Source of the DNA: Rubricoccus sp038746605
GTDB lineage: Bacteria; Bacteroidota; Rhodothermia; Rhodothermales; Rubricoccaceae
DNA length: 64,000 nt
NCBI GenBank assembly: GCA_038746605.1
Contig: JBCDKM010000008.1
Location: 1 to 64,000, forward strand
Reading direction: 5' to 3'
Positions 8,940-18,463 of the stretch are shown here, piece by piece (position 1 is the first letter of the stretch; each line of letters opens with the position of its first letter). The notes under the pieces were generated by a model. It made no database searches. It was not told the origin of the DNA and worked only from the letters and a program-made list of their open reading frames with translations. The position numbers and the translations under genes were made by a program.

Positions 8940-9563
8940 ATGGACGCTCCCGCCGCGCTCGACGCCCCCGCCCGAGACCTCACGCGCGCCCTCCGCGACG
9001 AGGCCACGCGCACGGGTACGCCCTCGCCCGACGCCCTCGCGCGGACGCTCTACGGCGACCTCCGCCGCATTGCGCGCGCGCACCGCGCGAAGTGGCGCGG
9101 CAACGCGACCATGAACACGACAGCGCTCGTCCACGAGGCCTACCTCCGGATCGCCAACAGCGATCGGTATGCCAGCGGCGAGGGCTACGCCAGCGGCGAC
9201 CACTTCCTCCACGTCGCCAGTCGGGCCATGCGGCAGGTACTCGTCAACTACGCCCGCGAGCGCTCCGCCCTCAAGCGCGGCGGCGGCACCCCAGACCTCG
9301 CGCTGGACGATGCCCCGGCGCTGATCTCCGTGGACCAGGCCGACCGGTTCCTCGCGACGGATGAGGCCCTGGGTCGCCTCGGCGCGATGGACGCTCGCGC
9401 CGCCCGCGTCGTGGAACTGAAGGTGTTCGGCGGGTTCACGCTGGACGAGACCGCCGACGCGCTCGGCGTCAGCGAGGCCACGGTCACGCGCGACTGGCGG
9501 CGGGCACGGGCGTGGCTCCGCGGCGAGCTCGGTGGCGACCTCCCGACGGCGCCGCCTGCATGA
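8940..9563 (+). CDS. ECF-type RNA polymerase sigma factor (TIGR02999-like)
   Basis: Alternative sigma factor of 207 residues that would direct RNA polymerase to a small regulon. Region 2 has LYGDLRRIARAH and TALVHEAYLRIAN. Region 4 is a helix-turn-helix within residues about 150-195 (FTLDETADALGVSEATVTRD). The subtype is the one commonly found beside Ser/Thr kinases in Planctomycetes and Rhodothermota. The ATG at 8940 fits the family N-terminus; the frame runs 38 codons further up without homology. The kinase gene starts 51 bp downstream, so the two are probably co-transcribed and functionally linked. Confidence 0.9.
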   Translation: MDAPAALDAPARDLTRALRDEATRTGTPSPDALARTLYGDLRRIARAHRAKWRGNATMNTTALVHEAYLRIANSDRYASGEGYASGDHFLHVASRAMRQVLVNYARERSALKRGGGTPDLALDDAPALISVDQADRFLATDEALGRLGAMDARAARVVELKVFGGFTLDETADALGVSEATVTRDWRRARAWLRGELGGDLPTAPPA

Positions 9564-9614
9564 CGGGATCTCCCGTGCGTCCGTGTCTCTCCCCGCGTCA
9601 CCCCACCGGATCCC

Positions 9615-12128
9615 ATGAGCCCCAGCCGCTGGCGCGAGGTCTCCGATCTCTTCGACCGCGCCGCCGATCTCCCCGCCGCCGAACGCTCCGCGTTCCTCGA
9701 CCGCGAAGCCCTCGGCCCTGATGGCGCGACCGACGCCGCACTCCGCGAGGAGGTGGAGCGCCTGCTCGCGCTGGACGCGGAGGCGGCGGTGATGGAGCCT
9801 GTGTCCGAGCCTGCGCCGCCCGAGGCGGGGCCGTGGGCGTTGCACGAGCGCATCGGGAGGGGCGGCATGGGCGAGGTCTGGCGCGCGTCCCGTCTCCTCG
9901 CCGACGACCTCCGCCAGTCCGCCGCGGTCAAGCTCGTCCGGCCGGGGCTCTCTGCGGATCTCGCCGAGCGCTTCCGCGCCGAGCGTCGCATCCTCGCCGG
10001 GCTGGACCACCCTGCCATCGCGCGGCTCCTCGACGGCGGCACGGCCTCGGACGGGCGGCCCTACCTCGCGACCGAACTGATCCTCGGCGAGCCGATCACG
10101 GCCTACTGCGACCGCCGTCGCCTCTCCGTGAACGAGCGGCTGGCGCTGTTCAGTGAGGTCTGCGAGGCCGTCGCGTACGCCCACGCGCGGCTGGTCGTCC
10201 ACCGCGACCTCAAGCCGAGCAATGTCCTCGTCGCGGAGGGGGCTCCAGACCTAGAAACTGGGGAGTCAGGCGTGTCTTCTCCCCAGTCTCCTCGCGTTAA
10301 ACTCCTCGATTTTGGCATCGCGAAGCTACTGGAGGACGATCCCGATAGCGTGCAGACCCGGACCGGTCGGCCGCTCTTCACCCCAGCCTACGCCGCGCCG
10401 GAGCAGCATGCCGGAGGCTCCGTCACGACCGCGACCGATGTGTACGGCCTCGGCGTGCTCCTCTACGAACTCCTCGCCGGTCGCCGCCCGAGCGCGGACG
10501 ACCTCACGCGCCCCTCGGAGGCCGTCACGACCTCCTCGTCGACCGGCGGGCGCGTCCCGCACAGCCCCGCCCGCCTCGGTGCCGAGGTGGGGGTACCCGG
10601 CGCAGACACGGGCGCGCTGCGCTCCACGACGGCGGAGCGGCTTCGCCGACGCCTCCGCGGCGACCTCGACCGGATCTGTCTCAAAGCGCTCCGCGAAGAT
10701 CCGGAGCGGCGGTATCGAGGCGCGGCGGAACTGGGTGCGGACGTCCGGCGCCACCTGGACGGGTTGCCGGTGGAGGCGCGGCCGGAATCTCGGGCGTACC
10801 GCGTGGGGAAGTTCGTGCGGCGGAACCGGGCGCTGGTCGCGACGGCAGCGATCGCGTTGCTGGCAGTCGTCTGCGGGGCGGGCGCAGCGCTGTGGCAGGC
10901 CGCCGAGGCCCGCACCCAGCGCGAGGCCGCGCTCGCGGAGGTCGGCAACTTCGCCGACGGCCTGGATGCGTTCGCGGTCGCGTTCCAGACCGGCGACCCC
11001 GACGAGATGGGCATCGACGCCCTCGCCGCGCAGGCCATGCTCGACCGGTTCCGCGCCACGGCGGACACGATGAGCAACCCGAGGGCGCAGGCTGCGCTCT
11101 TCGGCGCGCTCAGCACCATCTACCTCAACCGGGGTCAGTTCGCGATTGCGGAATCGCTCGCGACGGTCGCCGTCGGCGTGCCCATTCCTGCCGTGCCCTC
11201 CGTGCTCTCCCAGCGGACGAGTCACCTCACCACGCTTGGCACTGCACGCCTCATGCTGGGCAAGCAGGAAGACGCGGTGGAACCGTTGCGTGAGGCCGTC
11301 GCCCTTCTCGATGGTCCGCTCGGCCAGAGCGGTAGCACCATGCACGCCTATACCCTGGGCGAACTCGCCAAAGCGTTGGACCACAACGGGCAGACCGAGG
11401 AGGCCATCCCGCTCATGACGCGCTCGGCCGACATGGCCCGCGCTCTGGATGCGAACCCGGATCCCGATCATTACATGTGGCTGTCGTCCCGCGCCTACGC
11501 CGACCTCGGCGCGATGTACAACAGGCTGGGCCGCACTGAGGACGCGCTACCCGTGCTGGAGCGCGCCTTCGCGATCTCCGAAGAGCCCGGTCGAGATGCC
11601 GCCAAGTCGGTCGTGGACCGTCTGTACGCCCAGGTGCTCTCCGCTGCGGGAGAGCCTGAGCGGGCCGTCGAGGTCGTCACTCCGGCCCTCGAGCAGGCCG
11701 TGGCTCAGTTCGGCCCGGACCACTACACCGTTCTCGGCCTCCGGCGCATCCGCTCCGGGGCGTGGAAGGAGATGGGGGACCGCCGCGCGATCACCGAGAT
11801 GCGCGAGGTCGTCGCTGCGGCTCGGCGCATCATCGACCCCACGTCTGGGCAGATGGGAATCTTCCTGGTATCGCTCGCCGATGCGGAGGCGATGGAAAGT
11901 CCCGCCCGCGCGCTCCCCATCTACGAGGAGGCGTTCGCGCTCTTGGGCGGCGAGGTGACGGACGTCGGTACGGCCACTGCGGCCGCCAAGCTCGCCGCCA
12001 CGCTCGCGCAGACGGGAGGCGCCGCCCGCGCCCGTGCCCTCGCACAAGATGCCGCCCGCGTGTACCGCGAGGCGGGGCGTGACGATCGGGCAGACGAGGT
12101 CCTCGCGTCCGTCCGTGCGGCGTCGTAG
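9615..12128 (+). CDS. Receptor-like Ser/Thr protein kinase with C-terminal TPR-like region
   Basis: Hanks-type kinase of 837 residues. After a 70-residue N-terminal helical region come the Gly loop GRGGMGEVW, catalytic VHRDLKPSN near residue 196, and LLDFGIAKLL near 233. One membrane helix lies at about 406-426, followed by about 400 helical, TPR-like residues, likely periplasmic. Two inserts look recent. A 9-bp-stem hairpin sequence lies between HRDLKPSN and DFG, and a palindromic element is read as PARLGAEVG near 320, inside the C-lobe. It follows an ECF sigma factor, suggesting signalling into that sigma factor; this is inference from pairing. A second such pair sits at 29.8-33.1 kb. Confidence 0.92.
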   Translation: MSPSRWREVSDLFDRAADLPAAERSAFLDREALGPDGATDAALREEVERLLALDAEAAVMEPVSEPAPPEAGPWALHERIGRGGMGEVWRASRLLADDLRQSAAVKLVRPGLSADLAERFRAERRILAGLDHPAIARLLDGGTASDGRPYLATELILGEPITAYCDRRRLSVNERLALFSEVCEAVAYAHARLVVHRDLKPSNVLVAEGAPDLETGESGVSSPQSPRVKLLDFGIAKLLEDDPDSVQTRTGRPLFTPAYAAPEQHAGGSVTTATDVYGLGVLLYELLAGRRPSADDLTRPSEAVTTSSSTGGRVPHSPARLGAEVGVPGADTGALRSTTAERLRRRLRGDLDRICLKALREDPERRYRGAAELGADVRRHLDGLPVEARPESRAYRVGKFVRRNRALVATAAIALLAVVCGAGAALWQAAEARTQREAALAEVGNFADGLDAFAVAFQTGDPDEMGIDALAAQAMLDRFRATADTMSNPRAQAALFGALSTIYLNRGQFAIAESLATVAVGVPIPAVPSVLSQRTSHLTTLGTARLMLGKQEDAVEPLREAVALLDGPLGQSGSTMHAYTLGELAKALDHNGQTEEAIPLMTRSADMARALDANPDPDHYMWLSSRAYADLGAMYNRLGRTEDALPVLERAFAISEEPGRDAAKSVVDRLYAQVLSAAGEPERAVEVVTPALEQAVAQFGPDHYTVLGLRRIRSGAWKEMGDRRAITEMREVVAAARRIIDPTSGQMGIFLVSLADAEAMESPARALPIYEEAFALLGGEVTDVGTATAAAKLAATLAQTGGAARARALAQDAARVYREAGRDDRADEVLASVRAAS
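10257..10287. repeat. Hairpin insert between kinase catalytic loop and DFG
   Basis: ACTGGGGAG (10257-10265) pairs exactly with CTCCCCAGT (10279-10287). It adds residues of the type LETGESGVSSPQSP that most kinases lack at this point. Confidence 0.7.
10569..10592. repeat. Palindromic element inside kinase gene
   Basis: Short-form copy GCCCGCCTCGGTGCC + GAGGTGGGG, in frame, read as ARLGAEVGV. Confidence 0.85.
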
Positions 12129-12262
12129 CCCCGCCAGCGAGCAGCCGCTCCCGCCGGGCGTGAACCGACCTGGGGCGTCCTCCGCCGTCGGGGCGGGGCT
12201 GGGTCGCGCCTGCACGGGTAGCCGTCGTACTTTCTGGCCTTCCCCTCTGACAGCCCCTCCCC

Positions 12263-12777
<515 letters not shown>

Positions 12778-12781
<4 letters not shown>

Positions 12782-12849
12782 CGCGTGACGCGCGAGGTCG
12801 CCCGCCTCGTGCCTCCGCTCGTCCCCCCTCACGTATCACGCATCCCGAG
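12778..12849. repeat. Inverted GCGTGAY heptamer repeats, accB-accC gap
   Basis: GCGTGACGCGTGACGCG at the accB end is partly mirrored by CTCACGTATCACGCATCCCG before accC. It is an imperfect hairpin built from 7-bp units and is related to the copy at 32435-32491. Confidence 0.55.
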
Positions 12850-12851
12850 TC

Positions 12852-14198
12852 ATGATCCGCAAGGTCCTCATCGCCAACCGAGGCGAAATCGCGCTCCGCA
12901 TCATTCGGACGTGCCAGGAGATGGGCATCAAGACGGTGGCCGTCTATTCCACCGCCGACCGCGATACCCTCCCCGTCAAGTTCGCTGACGAGGCCGTCTG
13001 CATCGGTCCGCCGCCGTCTGCGAAGTCCTACCTCCACGTGCCGAGCATCATCGCCGCAGCCGAGGTCACGGGCGCCGACGCCATCCACCCGGGCTACGGT
13101 TTCCTCGCAGAGAACGCCCACTTCGCGCAGACCTGCGCAGACAACGACCTCGTGTTCATCGGGCCGCGCCCTGAGACCATCACGAGCATGGGCGACAAGA
13201 GCGTCGCCAAGGAGACGATGCAAGCGGCGGGCGTGCCCGTCGTGCCCGGGAGCGATGGCGCCGTGGCCGATGCGGCTGAGGGCCTCCGCGCGGCTACCGA
13301 GGCGGGCTTCCCCGTCATGATCAAGGCCAGCGCGGGCGGCGGCGGCAAGGGCATGCGCATGGCGCGAGACGAGGCCGAGTTCGAGAAACTCTTCGTCGCG
13401 GCGAGCAACGAGGCGCAAGCGGCCTTCGGCGACGGCCGGATCTACATCGAGAAGTTCGTCGAGGAGCCGCGCCACGTCGAGATCCAACTCCTCGGCGACG
13501 GCACGGGCAACGTGATCCACTTTGGCGAGCGCGAGTGCTCCATCCAGCGCCGCCACCAAAAGCTCCTCGAAGAGGCCCCCTCGCCCATCGTGGATGAGGC
13601 GCTTCGCGAGCGCATGGGCCAGGCTGCAATGGCGGGCGCTGAGGCTGTGAAGTACACCGGCGCCGGGACCGTGGAGTTCTTGGTGGACAAGAATCGGGAC
13701 TTCTACTTCATGGAGATGAACACCCGGATTCAGGTGGAGCACCCTGTCACGGAGGAGGTGACAGACACCGATCTCATCGAGTGGCAACTCCGCGTGGCCT
13801 CTGGCGAGACGTTCGAGAGCGGCGCGCGACAGCTCCACGGCCACAGCATCGAGTGCCGCATCAACGCCGAGGACCCGTTCCGCAACTTCGCGCCGAGCCC
13901 CGGCACCATCACGGGCTTCCACAGTCCCAAGGGCCGCGGCGTTCGCTGCGACACGCACGTCTTCGGTGGCTACACCATCCCGCCCCATTACGACTCGCTC
14001 ATCGCCAAGCTCATCGTGTGGGATGACACGCGCGAGAAGGCGATCCGCAAGATGCAGCGCGCCCTAGACGAGTTCATCGTCGAGGGTGTCAAGACCACCG
14101 TGCCGTTCCACCAGCAACTCCTCCGCGACGAGCGATTCCGCGCCGGGGACTTCGACACGAAGTTCCTGGAGCGCTTCGAACTCACACCGGAGGCGTAA
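12852..14198 (+). CDS. accC: Acetyl-CoA carboxylase, biotin carboxylase subunit
   Basis: ATP-dependent carboxylation of biotin on AccB. It has 448 residues, standard length. It begins MIRKVLIANRGEIALRII, and the ATP-grasp Gly-rich loop KASAGGGGKGMR is near residue 158. The catalytic region HIEIQ/EQRDCS-type segment appears as HVEIQLLGDG ... GERECSIQRRHQKLLEE. The motif MEMNTRIQVEHPVTEEVT is complete. Start ATG at 12852 matches family starts. Likely co-transcribed with accB. Confidence 0.97.
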   Translation: MIRKVLIANRGEIALRIIRTCQEMGIKTVAVYSTADRDTLPVKFADEAVCIGPPPSAKSYLHVPSIIAAAEVTGADAIHPGYGFLAENAHFAQTCADNDLVFIGPRPETITSMGDKSVAKETMQAAGVPVVPGSDGAVADAAEGLRAATEAGFPVMIKASAGGGGKGMRMARDEAEFEKLFVAASNEAQAAFGDGRIYIEKFVEEPRHVEIQLLGDGTGNVIHFGERECSIQRRHQKLLEEAPSPIVDEALRERMGQAAMAGAEAVKYTGAGTVEFLVDKNRDFYFMEMNTRIQVEHPVTEEVTDTDLIEWQLRVASGETFESGARQLHGHSIECRINAEDPFRNFAPSPGTITGFHSPKGRGVRCDTHVFGGYTIPPHYDSLIAKLIVWDDTREKAIRKMQRALDEFIVEGVKTTVPFHQQLLRDERFRAGDFDTKFLERFELTPEA

Positions 14199-14311
14199 CG
14201 TCCGAAGGTGTGGAGGTGCGAAGGTTGAAACGTTGTCGTCTCCGGCGCTGAGGCGATACCAAGACCTCCAGAACCTTCCCACTTTAGAACCTTCTCACCT
14301 TCCAACCCGCT
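14199..14311. repeat. Degenerate inverted repeat, accC-gcvH gap
   Basis: GAAGGTGTGGAGGTGCGAAG near 14203 is partly complementary to CCTCCAGAACCTTCCCAC and AACCTTCTCACCTTCC near 14266-14308. It is built from short related words and may form a long imperfect hairpin. Confidence 0.5.
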
Positions 14312-14704
14312 ATGACGACCCCCGCAGATCTCCGCTACACCAAGGACCACGAGTGGGTCCGCCTCGACGACGACGGCCTCGCGGTCATCGGCATCACGGA
14401 CTACGCGCAGGATGCCCTCGGCGACATCGTGTACGTGGATGTGGAAACGGGCGAGGGCGACGAGGTGGCCGCCGAAGAGCCCTTCGGTAGCGTGGAGGCC
14501 GTCAAGACCGTCAGCGAGCTGTTCGCGCCCATCAGCGGCACCCTGGAGGCGATCAACGAGGCCCTCGAAGACACCCCCGAGACGGTCAACGCCGACCCCT
14601 ACGGTGAGGGCTGGATGATCAAGATCCGCCCTGCCGATCCTGCCGAGGTGGACGGCCTCATGTCCGCCGACGCCTACACCCACATGATCGGCGAGGACAG
14701 CTAA
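14312..14704 (+). CDS. gcvH: Glycine cleavage system H protein
   Basis: Lipoyl carrier of the glycine cleavage complex, moving the aminomethyl group between P and T proteins. It has 130 residues. The lipoyl domain has GSVEAVKTVSEL with lipoyl-Lys65, and the typical N-terminus KDHEWVRL. The other gcv genes are not in the window. A strong hairpin follows. Confidence 0.96.
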   Translation: MTTPADLRYTKDHEWVRLDDDGLAVIGITDYAQDALGDIVYVDVETGEGDEVAAEEPFGSVEAVKTVSELFAPISGTLEAINEALEDTPETVNADPYGEGWMIKIRPADPAEVDGLMSADAYTHMIGEDS

Positions 14705-14726
14705 CAGTTCGTACTGCGTACTGCGC

Positions 14727-14769
14727 AAGGGTGCCCGAGCGGAACAGCCGCAACCGGGCACCCTTGTGC
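14727..14769. terminator. Terminator hairpin with heptamer arms, gcvH-guaA gap
   Basis: GCGCAAGGGTGCCCG pairs with CGGGCACCCTTGTGC around a loop near 14742-14754. Outside it, GTACTGC repeats (14709-14723) are mirrored by GCAGTATGCAGTAC (14775-14788), so the inverted structure extends to about 14709-14788. Confidence 0.75.
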
Positions 14770-14797
14770 GTTTCGCAGTATGCAGTACAGACGACTC

Positions 14798-16384
14798 ATG
14801 CAGCACCAGCTCATCCTGATTCTGGACTACGGGAGCCAGACCACCCAGCTCATCGCGCGGCGCGTCCGCGAGGCGGGCGTCTACTGCGAGATCCACCCCT
14901 GCACCGTGGATCCGGCAGAGGTGATCGCGATGGCGCCGACGGGCCTCATCCTTTCCGGCGGTCCCATGTCCGTCTATGACGACGGCGCCCCGCAACTGGC
15001 CCCCGCGCTACTGGAGATGACCCAGCCCGCCTCGGCACCGAGGCCGGGCGAGCCGGTGCCGGTGCTCGGCATTTGCTACGGCCTCCAGGCCATGGCACAC
15101 GCGCTCGGCGGGATCGTGGAGCCCAGCGACCACCGCGAGTTCGGTCGCGCCGAGTTGGTGGGCCACGCCGAGACGCCTCTCTTCGCGGGGATCCCGATGC
15201 ACACGACCGTCTGGATGAGCCACGGCGACCACCTCACGAAGCTGCCCACGGGCTTCCAGTCCATCGCGGCGACAGAGAACGCGCCCATCGCGGCCGTCGC
15301 GCACGAGGCGCGCCCCATCTACGGCGTCCAGTTCCACCCCGAGGTGGTCCACACCGACGACGGCGCACGGCTCTTGCAGAACTTCGCCCTTGAGGTCTGC
15401 GGTGCCTCCGGCGACTGGACCACCGAGAGCTTCATTGACGAGAAAGTCCGCGAGATCCGCGAGACCGTCGGCGATGATCACGTCGTGCTCGGGCTCTCAG
15501 GCGGCGTGGATTCCAGCGTCGCGGCGGCGCTCATCCACAAGGCCATCGGCGATCAGCTGACCTGCATCTTCGTGGACAACGGGCTCCTCCGAATGAGCGA
15601 GTTCGAGCAGGTGCAGACCACCTTCCGCGAGGGCTTCGGGCTAGATCTCCGCGCCGTGGACGCGAGCGAGCGTTTCCTCTCCGAGCTAGCGGGCGTCTCG
15701 GACCCGGAGCAGAAGCGCAAGATCATCGGTCGCGTGTTCATCGAGGTGTTCACCGACGAGACGCATGCGCTGGAGGCCGAACTCGGCCACCGGCCACGCT
15801 TCCTCGCGCAGGGCACGCTCTACCCGGACGTGATCGAGAGCGTCAGCTTCAAGGGCCCGTCCGCGACGATCAAGAGCCACCACAACGTGGGCGGTCTCCC
15901 GGAGGAACTGGGTTTCGAACTGCTAGAGCCCTTTCGCGAGCTGTTCAAGGACGAGGTCCGTGACGTGGGGCGCCAACTCGACGTGCCCGAGGCCATCATC
16001 CGGCGCCACCCGTTCCCTGGCCCTGGCCTCGCCGTCCGCATCCTCGGCCCCATCACGCGCGAGGACGCCGATCTCCTCCGCCAGGCCGACGCCATCTGGT
16101 TGGACGAGCTGGAGACCTCCGGCACGTACGATGATGTCTGGCAGGCGTTCGCGGTCCTTCTGCCTGTCAAATCCGTCGGGGTGATGGGGGACTACCGGAC
16201 GTACGAGCAGGCGGTCTGCCTCCGCGCCGTGACCAGCACGGACGGGATGACGGCAGACTGGGCGAAGCTGCCCTACGAGGTCCTCGGCCGCGCGAGCAAT
16301 CGGATTATCAACTCTGTCCGGGGTATCAACCGAGTGGCGTACGACGTGAGCAGCAAGCCGCCCGCGACCATCGAGTGGGAGTAG
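14798..16384 (+). CDS. guaA: GMP synthase (glutamine-hydrolysing)
   Basis: Converts XMP to GMP using glutamine and ATP. The class I amidotransferase domain has LILDYGSQTTQLIARR at the start and the nucleophile in GICYGLQAMAH near residue 93. The ATP pyrophosphatase domain has the P-loop GLSGGVDSSVAAAL near 233, and the C-terminal dimerisation domain ends PPATIEWE. I chose ATG 14798 over ATG 14780 because the latter lies inside the upstream inverted repeat and adds six residues the family lacks. A palindromic element at 15025-15049 is read as PASAPRPGEP just before the nucleophile strand. Confidence 0.95.
   Translation: MQHQLILILDYGSQTTQLIARRVREAGVYCEIHPCTVDPAEVIAMAPTGLILSGGPMSVYDDGAPQLAPALLEMTQPASAPRPGEPVPVLGICYGLQAMAHALGGIVEPSDHREFGRAELVGHAETPLFAGIPMHTTVWMSHGDHLTKLPTGFQSIAATENAPIAAVAHEARPIYGVQFHPEVVHTDDGARLLQNFALEVCGASGDWTTESFIDEKVREIRETVGDDHVVLGLSGGVDSSVAAALIHKAIGDQLTCIFVDNGLLRMSEFEQVQTTFREGFGLDLRAVDASERFLSELAGVSDPEQKRKIIGRVFIEVFTDETHALEAELGHRPRFLAQGTLYPDVIESVSFKGPSATIKSHHNVGGLPEELGFELLEPFRELFKDEVRDVGRQLDVPEAIIRRHPFPGPGLAVRILGPITREDADLLRQADAIWLDELETSGTYDDVWQAFAVLLPVKSVGVMGDYRTYEQAVCLRAVTSTDGMTADWAKLPYEVLGRASNRIINSVRGINRVAYDVSSKPPATIEWE
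15025..15049. repeat. Palindromic element inside guaA
   Basis: Short-form copy GCCCGCCTCGGCACC + GAGGCCGGGC, read in a different frame from mutS (ASAPRPG). It sits in a surface loop of the amidotransferase domain. Confidence 0.85.
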
Positions 16385-16399
16385 GTGCGTGATGTCGCT

Positions 16400-16433
16400 T
16401 GCCTCGGGTGCTCCATGGGCCTACCGAGGCGGA
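16400..16433. repeat. Palindromic element, long form, after guaA
   Basis: Degenerate long form: GCCTCGGGTG, centre CTCCATGGGC, then CTACCGAGGCGG. Between the convergent guaA and lipoprotein genes. Confidence 0.65.
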
Positions 16434-16437
16434 TCGG

Positions 16438-17118
16438 TTACAAATCGATGGGGCCTGCCTGCGCTCTCTGAAGCAGACCGTCGATCGCAGCATCGGAGCC
16501 AGGCGCGGTGCCTCCCATCTGGGCGCGTGCGACGGGCGTGGTGCCGCAGTTCGTGCATCCCACAAAATAGTCGCGATACTGCTCGGTGTAGGGGATGGAA
16601 CGGACTGCGAGTGAGTGGCTCAACTCGTTGAGCCCTTCACGCTCCAGAGCTTCGAGGGTCTGGAGGAACGTCACGACTTCAGGGCTCCCATTCTCGATCA
16701 TGGACTCGGCATAGGCGGACACGATGTCGGCGTTGTCTGGCGAGAAGTCGCTCTGTTCCGGGATGACGTGACCCTTGAGGATGGTCGCGGCGGCCATCTG
16801 ACGGCACATCCGGTTGGGTTCTACCGTGCCCGCCTCGAAGAACGTCTCCACCTCAGCGTGTGCGTCGGCGAGATCCTCCGCGAAGATGACAGCCTTCACG
16901 ATGCCTCGCTGGCAGGCTCTCCGAGTGGCCTTCATCTCATCCCGCTCGACCTGAGAAAGAGACGCGTAGGAGGGATCATAGAAGTGGAGGCTTCCGATGT
17001 CATCCAGCACAGCCTGGGCGGTGGCAGGCAGCGTGGGCGGAGGTTCCGGTTGGAAGGGATCTTGACAGCCAGCTGTCACGAGAACGAGGGCGGTGAGAGC
17101 GAGAGCGAGCGGTTTCAT
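16438..17118 (-). CDS. Lipoprotein, unknown function
   Basis: A 226-residue protein with a lipobox (LVTAGC, Cys18), so it is probably anchored to a membrane facing the periplasm. The mature part is acidic and mostly helical, with Cys residues near 69, 104 and a CTNCG motif near 190. I recognise no family. It is third in a minus-strand run behind two small Cys-rich secreted peptides (gaps of 21 and 29 bp), which suggests one transcript and a shared role. Confidence 0.75.
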   Translation of the reverse strand: MKPLALALTALVLVTAGCQDPFQPEPPPTLPATAQAVLDDIGSLHFYDPSYASLSQVERDEMKATRRACQRGIVKAVIFAEDLADAHAEVETFFEAGTVEPNRMCRQMAAATILKGHVIPEQSDFSPDNADIVSAYAESMIENGSPEVVTFLQTLEALEREGLNELSHSLAVRSIPYTEQYRDYFVGCTNCGTTPVARAQMGGTAPGSDAAIDGLLQRAQAGPIDL

Positions 17119-17139
17119 GGCAAATGGGGGTGGGGCGAA

Positions 17140-17397
17140 TCAGACCAAGCAGCAGAGGTCGCATGCGGTCGCATAAGAGATAGGCGACGATGTTTCCCCG
17201 CTTGGGCAGTCCGTCTCGAACCAGTGTTGGTCTAGGGAGGCGTCGTACCACACATCCCATGTGCAACTCCCCTGCGCTCCATCGCACTCGAACCCAGGGC
17301 GGGCTGCAGCAGCGGGCGCCAGAACGGACCAGAACGCGAGGGCAAGAAGCACGAAGACGATTCGACGGGAGGAGGACGGGCGAGTGCGAGAGGGCAT
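17140..17397 (-). CDS. Small Cys-rich secreted peptide B
   Basis: An 85-residue precursor. The ATG at 17397 is chosen because it starts a typical signal peptide ending PAAAARP; the frame opens further upstream without reason. The mature part is about 50 residues with five to six Cys in the order ECDGAQGSC, DCPSGE, then ACDLCCLV at the end. It is similar to the neighbouring peptide (CxG..GxC, xCPxGE, PIS). The family is unknown to me. A secreted disulfide-rich peptide such as a toxin, bacteriocin or signal is possible. Confidence 0.6.
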   Translation of the reverse strand: MPSRTRPSSSRRIVFVLLALAFWSVLAPAAAARPGFECDGAQGSCTWDVWYDASLDQHWFETDCPSGETSSPISYATACDLCCLV

Positions 17398-17426
17398 GAG
17401 GGACGGGGAAGGAGAAAAGAGATGGG

Positions 17427-17645
17427 CTATCGGCACCATTCGATGGCTTCCATGTGACTGATGGGCGTCCAACTCCCTTCTCCATTAGGACACGTGATCG
17501 TGAGTTGGTAGTCGGGGGCTCCACAGACCTCCCCATCGCACGGCTCGACCTCGAAGTCGCACCCTCCGATGGGACCCTCACACATCGGAGGGATTGCAAG
17601 GGCAGAGGGGGCTGCGAATAAGAGGACGAGAGAGAGAAGGCGCAT
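17427..17645 (-). CDS. Small Cys-rich secreted peptide A
   Basis: A 72-residue precursor with signal peptide MRLLSLVLLFAAPSALA; start ATG at 17645. The mature part has six Cys: MCEGPIGGC, EPCDGEVC, TCPNGE and a final WCR. It aligns with peptide B through C-E/D-G, G-x-C, TxCPxGE, PIS and a Cys near the end. First gene of the apparent three-gene run. Function unknown. Confidence 0.6.
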   Translation of the reverse strand: MRLLSLVLLFAAPSALAIPPMCEGPIGGCDFEVEPCDGEVCGAPDYQLTITCPNGEGSWTPISHMEAIEWCR

Positions 17646-17890
17646 GGAGTTGTGTTGTGTCTTCCTTGAGCAGAGAGTAAAGAGATTAATACAGGGTGTC
17701 AAGTACGCTAGGATTATTTTCTAAAGAGAGGGGTCTCTGTATGGCAGGAGAAGAGTAGAAAGTCATGCTAACGAGTTGAGAAGAAGCGGGCGCCTCCATT
17801 CCCGTGTTGGGGCGGGCGACGTAACCTCGCCCGCCTCGGTATCGGGGTCTACCTTCGGAGCGTCCTTCTCGTGGTCTCACTCGCGTCCTC
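17646..17890. other. Intergenic region, lower GC
   Basis: Between divergent genes. It holds AT-rich stretches (17685-17760) likely to contain the promoters, and a degenerate palindromic remnant (GCCCGCCTCGG at 17828-17838 without its partner arm). No gene seen. Confidence 0.45.
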
Positions 17891-18460
17891 ATGCGTGTTC
17901 TCCCACTCCTCCTCGTTCTCTGCATGAGCTGTGCCTCCCTTCAGCGTCCGCAGGTGGATCCAATGCCAGCGACGCTTGCAGAGGTGAACCGAGCACTGGA
18001 GGGCCGGAAAGCACAGGTCCATTTCACTGATGGACGGGTCCCGGTCCGAGGGTATGTGGCCGTCGGGTCTAAGGTGACAGTCGTTGACGTGCGGCGGGTG
18101 CGGAGGATGGAGGTCGAGATCAGTACGAGCGAGGTGAGTATCCCCACGTCAGAGATCGGCTACATCGAGGCAGACGCCAGCCTGTCGTCTGGGCAGGGAG
18201 TTGCACGAGGGACGCTCTACGGTGCCCTTTCCGGCGTTGCACTGGGTGTTCTCTGGTGGGTCTCGGAGAACCCGGACGACGATCAGGTAGGGATAGGCTC
18301 CCTATTTATCGTGAATGGCGCAGTCTTGGGGGCTGGGATCGGTCCCATAGCTACAAGCGGCCAAGACTGGGTACCGGTCTACGAAGCGCCCATCACGCGC
18401 TACCCGGATGCCGCATTCGCGCTGCTGGAAATGGAGGAGACTCCGGTGGGCTCGCGCTGA
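17891..18460 (+). CDS. Lipoprotein with glycine-rich membrane-like segment
   Basis: A 189-residue protein with a lipobox in LVLCMSCAS. Residues 35-95 look like a small beta domain. Residues about 100-150 are Gly/Ala-rich and hydrophobic (GTLYGALSGVALGVLWW, GAVLGAGIG), like glycine-zipper proteins. Function unknown. It stands alone on the plus strand in a lower-GC patch. Confidence 0.7.
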   Translation: MRVLPLLLVLCMSCASLQRPQVDPMPATLAEVNRALEGRKAQVHFTDGRVPVRGYVAVGSKVTVVDVRRVRRMEVEISTSEVSIPTSEIGYIEADASLSSGQGVARGTLYGALSGVALGVLWWVSENPDDDQVGIGSLFIVNGAVLGAGIGPIATSGQDWVPVYEAPITRYPDAAFALLEMEETPVGSR

Positions 18461-18463
18461 CCC

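Noticed and set aside
8796..10202. N-terminal extension of the repeat-protein frame across the ECF and kinase genes
   Set aside because: The true start is the signal peptide at 8795; the rest is antisense to conserved genes.
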